64,000 bases of DNA from Oryzobacter telluris (lineage in GTDB: Bacteria; Actinomycetota; Actinomycetes; Actinomycetales; Dermatophilaceae): positions 806,001 through 870,000 of the forward strand of contig NZ_CP170723.1 in assembly GCF_043099285.1 (NCBI RefSeq), given 5' to 3'. Under the pieces are notes generated by a model. That model was given only the letters and a program-made list of their open reading frames with translations. It was not told where the DNA came from and searched no databases. The translations under genes were made by a program, and so were the position numbers. Below are positions 58,344 through 64,000 of this stretch, in pieces (the first letter of the stretch is position 1; each line of letters opens with the position of its first letter).

Positions 58344-59393
58344 ATGACGACGTCGGTGACCCGAAGGCCCTCTGCGCCAGCAGGATCCGCCACCACCGGG
58401 TGGGCTCCACCGCCGTCGGTGACCCGACGCAGGGCGCCGGTCGAGGACGTCGTCGAGCACCTCTCCCGACCTCGCCCGTACCGCGAGGTCGAGGACGCCG
58501 AGGCCGAGCTGCTCGCCTCGTGGCGCGACGTCCTCTCGGGCCAGTGCGGCGACCTCGACGAGCTCGAGGCGTTCTCGCACTTCTTCTCCCGGCTCGGTTT
58601 CCTCTTCAAGTACAAGGTCTACGGGGTCAAGGTCGCCCTGCCGTTCGGCTACTCGCTCTTCGACCTCGTCGACGGCGAGGGCTTCTCCTTCCAGGTCCAC
58701 GAGGAGCCCAAGCTCGAGGGGTTCCACGTGCTGGCCCCCCGGTCGCGGTCGCTGCTCTACGTGGCCGACCGGGCCGAGTGGGAGGCCGAGGGGCGGGCCT
58801 GGGCGACGACCGCGTCCTGGGAGCGGCGCGGTGAGCGCGTCCCCCGTGGCGCCCTGGTGCCGATGGCCGGTGACGTCGCGGCCGTGCGGGAGACGGGAGT
58901 CGTCCACACGGTGCTCGGCTGCGTCCTCGAGGAGTACGCCAGCTGCTCGGTCGACTCGGTGGTCCGGTTGCACGACCAGAACGTCCGCACGGACGTCCGT
59001 CTGCCGTCCGCCCACCCGTCGGTCCCACGGCTGCTGGCGGCCGGCTCGACCGGCCTTCCCCGACGGCACCTCGTGCGGTCGACGAGCGGCTGGGCGCGGA
59101 CCACACCGGCCCACCCCGGGGAGGTCATCGACACCGGGCACGTCCGTGGGTGGCGCGAGGTGCTGGCGCCGGGCGCCACGCTCTGCCTGCCGGCCGGACA
59201 GCACGTGACGTCGGTGGTGGTCGTGCGGGGTCGTGCCTGCGCCTCGGTGTCACGTTCGCTGACGACGCGCCGCGCCGGGGAGGTGGTGGTCGTCCCGCCC
59301 GGCCTGGCCCTCACCGTCGAGGCCGAGATCCCCACGACCCTCTCCGTCCACCAGGTGCCCACGCACCTCGCGACGTACGCGTGGGGGCGCTGA
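58344..59393 (+). CDS. Cupin-like protein of unknown function, divergent from the glycan operon
   Basis: The 349-residue protein has an N-terminal part with no recognised family (FSHFFSRLGFLFKYKVYGVKVALPFGYSLFDLVDGEGFSFQVHEEP). The C-terminal region (about 265-345) has a cupin/RmlC-like beta pattern: PGATLCLPAGQHVTSVVVVRGRA, then RAGEVVVVPPGLALTVEAEIPTTLSVHQVP. No clear His metal triad is visible. It could be a sugar-modifying or sensing protein. The ATG at 58344 has GGAGG about 9 nt upstream; a longer in-frame N-terminus from 58101 is not protein-like. Confidence 0.7.
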   Translation: MTTSVTRRPSAPAGSATTGWAPPPSVTRRRAPVEDVVEHLSRPRPYREVEDAEAELLASWRDVLSGQCGDLDELEAFSHFFSRLGFLFKYKVYGVKVALPFGYSLFDLVDGEGFSFQVHEEPKLEGFHVLAPRSRSLLYVADRAEWEAEGRAWATTASWERRGERVPRGALVPMAGDVAAVRETGVVHTVLGCVLEEYASCSVDSVVRLHDQNVRTDVRLPSAHPSVPRLLAAGSTGLPRRHLVRSTSGWARTTPAHPGEVIDTGHVRGWREVLAPGATLCLPAGQHVTSVVVVRGRACASVSRSLTTRRAGEVVVVPPGLALTVEAEIPTTLSVHQVPTHLATYAWGR

Positions 59394-59481
59394 CCCCCCG
59401 GGTCGGTGCCCGCACGCGGCAGGAACTGCCCGGCGGCCCGGGTGCCTCCCAGGAGGGCTCGGAGACCGGGGGCAGAAAGGT

Positions 59482-59510
59482 GGCCCGCCACCGCAGGATG
59501 GTGGCGGGCC
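59482..59510 (+). terminator. Terminator after the cupin-like gene
   Basis: GGCCCGCCACC (59482-59492) and GGTGGCGGGCC (59500-59510) form a perfect 11-bp stem with a 7-nt loop. It lies in the 364-bp gap 59394-59757, whose other notable element is the dyad at 59588. Confidence 0.85.
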
Positions 59511-59587
59511 GCCGGCCAAGGGGGACCCTCGCACGTCCGGGTCGCGACAAATATCCCACCGGGTCGTGGTGATTGCAACGGTCCGGG

Positions 59588-59605
59588 ATGGCCCGATCAG
59601 GCCAT
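59588..59605. promoter_or_regulatory. 18-bp dyad upstream of the RND genes, shared with the beta-helix gene
   Basis: ATGGCCCGATCAGGCCAT is a palindrome with one mismatched pair, 153 bp before the RND start. Twelve of its bases (including ATGGCCCGATC) are identical in position to the dyad at 45916. Confidence 0.5.
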
Positions 59606-59757
59606 GCCACCCCCCTCCGTCGGGGTCACAGCATCGCCACAGCATGAGCACAACGGGCTATTACCAAGGGCGTTCGTCGTCACTACGCTCCCGAGGGTGC
59701 GGGAGTTGCAGGAGCTTCCGCCTACCTATCGCAGCCACGGCTGCATGGGGGTTGGTC

Positions 59758-62700
59758 ATGGTCGGTCGCATCGTCAGAGGGGGCGCGCGGTCGCGTGTCC
59801 TCGTCGTCATCATCGCCGCGGTGCTCACCGTGTTCGGCGTGGTCCAGCTGGGGGGGACACCGGTCGAGCCGGTTCCCGAGTTCGCCCCCGTGACCGTCGA
59901 GGTCCAGTCGGAGGCGCTCGGTCTCTCGGCGCAGGAGGTCGAGGACCTCGTCACCGTGCCGCTCGAGTCGAACCTCCTCAGCGGGGTCGCCTGGGTCGAC
60001 CGGATGCAGTCCTCCTCGATCCCCGGTCTGTCGTCGATCGTCATGACCTTCGAGAAGGGGACCGACCCGGTCCGGGCCCGCCAGGTGGTGCAGGAGCGGC
60101 TCACCCAGGGCGCCCTGCTGACCAACGCGTCGAAGGCCCCCGTGATGCTCCAGCCGACCTCGGCGGCCAACCGCGTCGCGATGATCGGCCTGTCGTCGAG
60201 CGAGCAGAGCCTGGTCGACCTCTCGGTCCTGTCGCGGTGGACGATCCGCCCGAAGCTGATGAGCGTCGAGGGCGTGGCCAACGTGTCGGTGTGGGGCATG
60301 CGCGACCGCCAGTTGCACGTGCAGGCCGACCCCGTGCGGATGCAGCAGCACGGCGTCAGCCTCGACGAGCTCGTGGCGACGACCGGCAACGCCCTGTGGG
60401 TGTCGCCCCTGAGCTTCCTCAAGGCGTCGACCCCGGGCCGCGGCGGGTTCCTCGACCTCCCGCAGCAGCGGGTCAACGTGCAGCACGTCTCGCCGATCAC
60501 CGACAACGCCGCCCTCGGCCGCATCGCCGTCGAGGGAGCCACCGGACCGGTCACCCTCGCGGACGTCGCGACGATCGTCGAGGCGCCGCCGACGATCATC
60601 GGTGACGGCATCGTCGACGACGCCTCGGGGCTCGTCCTCGTCGTCGAGAAGCAGCCCGGGGTCAGCACCGCCGAGGTGAGCAGCGGCATCGAGGACGCGC
60701 TGGCGTCCCTCTCCGTGGGGCTCCCGGGCGTGACGATGGACTCCTCGCTCTACAGGCCGGCCGACGACGTCGCCGCCGCGGGGCGCAACCTCGCGCTGGC
60801 CGCCCTCGTCGCCCTCGTCCTCCTGGCCCTCGGGTCGGCCCTGCTCTACCGCGCCTGGCGACCGGTGGTCACGGTCGTCTCCACCGTCGGGCTGTCGGTG
60901 CTCGCGGGCTGGCTCCTGCTGGACCTGCGCGGCACCCCCGTGAACCTCGTGGCACTCACCGGCCTGGCCGCCGGTGGTGTCGTCGCGATCGCCCAGGCCG
61001 TGGCCGCCGTCGACGGCCTCGCCCGGGCGCCGAAGGAGCTCGAGCCGGCGCGGCGGGTCACCGTCGCCTACGCGGGCCTCGGGGTCAACGCCGTCTACAC
61101 GGCGCTGGCGGCCCTGGTCCTCGCGGTACCGGCCTTCTTCCTCGAGGGCCGGGCAGGCGCGTTCCTTCCCGAGGCCGCCACGGGTTTCCTCCTCGCGGTC
61201 GCGGGCGCGCTCGTCGTCGCGCTCGTCGTCGCGCCGGCGACCGCTGCTCTGCTCGGGGCGCCCAACGGGATGAACCGCGTTGCGCCGCAGAGAGTCTCGT
61301 CAGGTATTGCATCCCTCACCACGCGCTTCGCCTCCTCGGCCGTCGCCCTCGTGGCCGTCCTGGCCGTGGGGGTCGCGGCCTCCGCGGCGCTCCTCCTCGG
61401 CCTCGACGTCCAGACCCACCCGAGGTTCCAGGAGCGGACCCTGGTGCTGTCGGCCACCGCCGCCGAGGGGACCTCGCCGCAGACGCTGACGACCACCCTC
61501 GGCTCGCTCGCCGGCACGATCAGGGCGATCGACGGTGTCTCGGGAGTCGGCGGGCACGTGGGCCGTGCCGTCACCGGCGAACGCGTGGTCGGCACGAACT
61601 CCGGTGAGCTGTGGATCACCCTCGCCGGGGGCGCGGACCGCGACGCCGTCGCCGGCGCCGCCCTCGAGGCCGCGCGTGCGGCCGGGGACCTCGACCCGAC
61701 GATCGGCAGCGCCCTCGACGGTCGCGTCGACGCCCTGCTGCCCGATGCCGAGGGTCCCCTCGTCGTGTCGGTCTACGGCCCCGACCCGGCCACCCTGCGC
61801 ACGAGCGCGCAGCGCACCCTCGAGGTCCTCTCGCAGACGGCGGGCGTGAGCAACGCGCACCTCGTCGAGGCGCCCACCGAGCCGACGATCCAGATCGCGG
61901 TCGACCTGCCCAAGGCGGAGGCGCTGGGCCTGTCGCCCGGCGACATCCGGCGCCAGGCGTCCACCCTCGTCGGCGGCATCGAGGTCGGCGCGATCTTCGA
62001 GGAGCAGAAGGTCTTCGACGTCCAGGTGTGGACCGGTGAGGACCTGCGCAACAGCCCGGACAAGCTCAAGGCCCTCCCGATCGGGACGCCGGGCGGGGGC
62101 CAGGTGCCCCTCGGTGAGGTCGCCACGGTGACGATGTCCGACCAGCCCACCGTCATCCACCGCGAGTCGGTGCAGCGTCGCCTCGACATCGTGGCCGACG
62201 CCGGCAGTGGCGCCGTGAGGGACGCCGTCGCGAGCAACCTGTCCGCGATGAGCCTGCCCGCCGAGTACCACGCGGAGGTCAGGGACGAGGGGGCCCGGCT
62301 CGACGCCAACCACCGCGACGTCCTCCTGTACGGCGTGGCCGCCCTGCTCGGCGTGCTGCTCCTGCTCCAGGCCGCCACGCGCAACTGGTGGACGGCCGTC
62401 GCCGCCACCGTCGCGATCCCCCTGGCGATGACCGGCGGCCTCGTCGCGGCGCTCGTCGTGGGCGACCTGACGATCGGTGCGCTCGCCGGCCTGCTGGCCC
62501 TGGCCGTGCTCGGCGTCCACCAGGCCCTCACCGTGGTCCGGGTCGCCCGGGCCCGCGCAGACGACCCCGACGACCCCACGGTGGCGGGTGCCGCGACCGG
62601 CGCGGTCCTGCCATCGGCGGTGCTGACCCTGCTCGTCGGGCTGGGCGGTGTCGTGCTCGGCACGCGGGTCGGCCTCGAGGCGCTCTCCGACGTCGCGGTC

Positions 62701-62856
62701 GTCCTGGCGGGTGGCGCCGTGACCACCGCCCTCGCCTCCCTCGTGGTCCTTCCGGCAGTGGCGGCCCGCTACGGCAGCCGCGAGGAGGCGGTCGAGGACT
62801 TCTCCTTCGACGAGGCCGCCCTCTACGGGCACCTGGGAGTCGGCAGCCATGCGTGA
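59758..62856 (+). CDS. HME-type RND permease, TM4 acidic residues missing
   Basis: The 1032-residue protein has the RND architecture. After TM1 comes a porter domain with PVEPVPEFAPVTVEVQ, SAQEVEDLVTVPLES and IRPKLMSVEGVANVSVWG, which are CusA/CzcA-like. TMs 2-6, a second porter domain and TMs 7-12 follow. The TM4 region reads ALTGLAAGGVVAIAQAVAAVDGL (spread over about 400-422), where relatives have GxMVDxAIVxIEN. The acidic proton-relay residues are therefore absent. It may be a non-pumping partner of the second permease. The ATG at 59758 follows GGGGG; earlier in-frame starts are less likely. Confidence 0.87.
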   Translation: MVGRIVRGGARSRVLVVIIAAVLTVFGVVQLGGTPVEPVPEFAPVTVEVQSEALGLSAQEVEDLVTVPLESNLLSGVAWVDRMQSSSIPGLSSIVMTFEKGTDPVRARQVVQERLTQGALLTNASKAPVMLQPTSAANRVAMIGLSSSEQSLVDLSVLSRWTIRPKLMSVEGVANVSVWGMRDRQLHVQADPVRMQQHGVSLDELVATTGNALWVSPLSFLKASTPGRGGFLDLPQQRVNVQHVSPITDNAALGRIAVEGATGPVTLADVATIVEAPPTIIGDGIVDDASGLVLVVEKQPGVSTAEVSSGIEDALASLSVGLPGVTMDSSLYRPADDVAAAGRNLALAALVALVLLALGSALLYRAWRPVVTVVSTVGLSVLAGWLLLDLRGTPVNLVALTGLAAGGVVAIAQAVAAVDGLARAPKELEPARRVTVAYAGLGVNAVYTALAALVLAVPAFFLEGRAGAFLPEAATGFLLAVAGALVVALVVAPATAALLGAPNGMNRVAPQRVSSGIASLTTRFASSAVALVAVLAVGVAASAALLLGLDVQTHPRFQERTLVLSATAAEGTSPQTLTTTLGSLAGTIRAIDGVSGVGGHVGRAVTGERVVGTNSGELWITLAGGADRDAVAGAALEAARAAGDLDPTIGSALDGRVDALLPDAEGPLVVSVYGPDPATLRTSAQRTLEVLSQTAGVSNAHLVEAPTEPTIQIAVDLPKAEALGLSPGDIRRQASTLVGGIEVGAIFEEQKVFDVQVWTGEDLRNSPDKLKALPIGTPGGGQVPLGEVATVTMSDQPTVIHRESVQRRLDIVADAGSGAVRDAVASNLSAMSLPAEYHAEVRDEGARLDANHRDVLLYGVAALLGVLLLLQAATRNWWTAVAATVAIPLAMTGGLVAALVVGDLTIGALAGLLALAVLGVHQALTVVRVARARADDPDDPTVAGAATGAVLPSAVLTLLVGLGGVVLGTRVGLEALSDVAVVLAGGAVTTALASLVVLPAVAARYGSREEAVEDFSFDEAALYGHLGVGSHA

Positions 62857-63283
62857 CGTCCGGCGCGCTGCGGGCGCCGTCCTCGTCGCCGTGTCGGCCC
62901 TCGTCCTCTCAGGCTGTGCACAGGTCGAGGCCACGGTGCACGAGCCGTACCCGGCGGTCGAGATCGTCGACGGCGCCGACAAGGCCGCCCCGAAGACGCT
63001 GACGCTCACCGCCGACGCCATCCGACGGCTCGAGGTGGCCACGGTCGTCGTCGAGGACCCGGCGGCCCTGCCGTTCGCGGCCGTCGTCTACGACAAGAAG
63101 GGCAAGCCCTGGGTCTACACGAACCCGACGGAGCGCACCTTCATCCGCGTGCCCGTGACGATCGAGCGCATCACGGGCGACACGGCCGCGGTGTCCGCCG
63201 GCCCGGCCCGGGGCACCCACGTCGTCACCCGCGCGGCGATCAAGCTCTACGGCGCCGAGACCGGCGTCGGCGGCGGGCACTAG
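62849..63283 (+). CDS. Small lipoprotein resembling the C-terminal part of an RND adaptor
   Basis: The 144-residue protein has a signal with lipobox LSGC (about 20-23). A beta-rich domain then contains LEVATVVVEDP, AAVVYDKKGKPWVYTNPTERTFIRVPVTIERI and ITGDTAAVSAGPARGTHVVTRAAIKLYGAETG. The last part matches the membrane-proximal end of HlyD/CusB-type adaptors, but the coiled coil and lipoyl domains are absent. In a cell without an outer membrane this could be a reduced adaptor. It overlaps the upstream stop by 8 bp. Confidence 0.8.
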   Translation: MRDVRRAAGAVLVAVSALVLSGCAQVEATVHEPYPAVEIVDGADKAAPKTLTLTADAIRRLEVATVVVEDPAALPFAAVVYDKKGKPWVYTNPTERTFIRVPVTIERITGDTAAVSAGPARGTHVVTRAAIKLYGAETGVGGGH

Positions 63284-63294
63284 GAGGCCTGGCC

Positions 63295-64000
63295 ATGATG
63301 CGTCGCATCCTCACGACGAGCCTGCGGTTCCGCTACCTCGCGGTCGCCGCCTCGGTCGTCATGCTCGTCGTCGGCGGGCTCCAGCTGCGCGACACCCCCG
63401 TCGACGTCTTCCCCGAGTTCTCGCCACCGCGCGTGGAGGTGCAGACCGACGCCCTCGGGCTGTCCGCCCAGGAGGTGGAGGAGCTCATCACCGTCCCGAT
63501 GGAGCAGGGCCTCACCGGGATGCCCGGACTGGCGACCCTGCGCTCGAAGTCGATCCCGCAGCAGTCGTCGATCGAGATGATCTTCGCCAAGGGCACCGAC
63601 GTCATCGAGGCCCGTCGCCTCGTCGCCGAGCGGATCCAGACGATCACGCCGACCCTGCCCAGCTGGGCCACGCCGCCCGTCGTCCTCCAGCCGCTCTCGG
63701 CGACGAGCCGGGTGATGAAGATCGGGGTCCGCTCCGACTCCCTCGACCTCATCGAGCAGTCGACCCTCGTGCGCTACAAGATCCGTCCCCAGCTGATGTC
63801 GCTGCCGGGCGTGGCCAACGTCGCCGTGTGGGGGATGCGCAAGAACCAGTGGCAGATCCAGATCGACCCCGACCGGATGCGCGCCGCCGGCGTGACCCTG
63901 GAGCAGGTGATGGCGGCCGCCTCGGCCGGGACCGACGCGGGCCTGCTCAAGCACCGCGCGGGCACGAAGATCGGCAGCGGCGGGTACGTCGACGACGGCC
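63295..64000 (+). CDS. HME-type RND permease (3' end outside window)
   Basis: The 235 visible codons give MMRRILTTSLRFRYLAVAA and a TM, followed by RDTPVDVFPEFSPPRVEVQ, LGLSAQEVEELITVPMEQ and LVRYKIRPQLMSLPGVANV. This is a clear CusA-like start, closely related to the first RND gene of the pair. The ATG at 63295 has GGAGG 7 nt upstream; it is 11 bp after the lipoprotein stop. The TM4 region that would show whether it can pump is beyond the window. Confidence 0.92.
   Translation, partial: MMRRILTTSLRFRYLAVAASVVMLVVGGLQLRDTPVDVFPEFSPPRVEVQTDALGLSAQEVEELITVPMEQGLTGMPGLATLRSKSIPQQSSIEMIFAKGTDVIEARRLVAERIQTITPTLPSWATPPVVLQPLSATSRVMKIGVRSDSLDLIEQSTLVRYKIRPQLMSLPGVANVAVWGMRKNQWQIQIDPDRMRAAGVTLEQVMAAASAGTDAGLLKHRAGTKIGSGGYVDDG

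Noticed and set aside
59566..59757. In-frame N-terminal extension of the first RND permease (for example ATG 59644)
   Set aside because: The extra residues are Ser/Arg/Gly-rich and unlike RND N-termini, and ATG 59758 has a ribosome-binding site directly before TM1.
1..64000. tRNA, rRNA, CRISPR, integrase, transposase or phage genes
   Set aside because: Scanning intergenic gaps and protein families revealed none.

Overview
The window is very GC-rich and its genes overlap heavily, start often at GTG and avoid A/T at third codon positions. Several families are actinobacterial hallmarks: DUF3027, DUF2530, WXG100/ESAT-6, an IdeR/DtxR regulator with every canonical metal ligand, a C-terminally extended cold-shock protein, and a c-di-AMP riboswitch upstream of an NlpC/P60 hydrolase. 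It reads as chromosome of a Micrococcales-type actinobacterium, and Intrasporangiaceae-like is my best guess from overall feel, not from a search. I saw no tRNA, rRNA, CRISPR array, insertion sequence or prophage.

Layout. 1-6.7 kb: the 3' end of an ABC (FtsX/MacB-type) permease, a CodA-like amidohydrolase, a WXG100 protein, a YcaQ-like winged-helix protein, a DUF4031-NUDIX protein and an HD phosphohydrolase. 6.7-13.2 kb: a DUF2339 membrane protein, then a two-component system followed by an HtrA/PepD-like membrane protease (order RR-HK-protease, as in mycobacterial mprAB-pepD), then a proline-rich small-TM protein. 13.4-20.3 kb: a frameshifted fragment of what looks like a Pr6Pr membrane protein, an HMG-CoA lyase-like enzyme, an MFS pump, cold-shock/DUF3027/DUF2530 genes and an AzgA-type purine permease. 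20.4-34.6 kb: a MarR-MFS-microprotein operon, serC, a secreted sugar dehydrogenase with an extra beta-propeller, citrate synthase, a NYN-OST-HTH protein, pdxH, an SDR/hotdog pair, two more MFS pumps and ideR. 34.7-36.7 kb: two secreted cell-wall hydrolases with matching promoters; the second has the c-di-AMP riboswitch. 36.7-40.4 kb: a macro-domain protein and a MASE1-PAS-PAS-GGDEF-EAL protein.

40.5-47.9 kb: a second two-component system reads into an ABC-2 exporter (ATPase, two permeases, lipoprotein), followed by a secreted beta-helix protein. 47.9-59.4 kb: a phosphomannomutase-like HAD protein, then a seven-gene leftward operon in which every junction overlaps: GT2-GtrA fusion, HPr-kinase-like P-loop protein, GT39-like transferase, GH99-like glycosidase, a second GT39-like transferase, a phospholipase-C-like phosphoesterase and a PEGA-like exported protein. 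A cupin-like gene diverges from it. This is the best candidate for an undescribed surface-glycan assembly and remodelling system. 59.7-64 kb: two tandem heavy-metal-type RND permeases separated by a small lipoprotein that resembles the end of an RND adaptor. The first permease has lost the acidic TM4 proton-relay residues; the second runs off the window.

Regulation. At least ten genes have a TAnnnT (-10-like) hexamer 6-7 nt before the start codon and no Shine-Dalgarno, which predicts leaderless mRNAs. There are several striking perfect palindromes, a three-copy REP-like intergenic repeat, and one dyad shared between the beta-helix and RND promoters.
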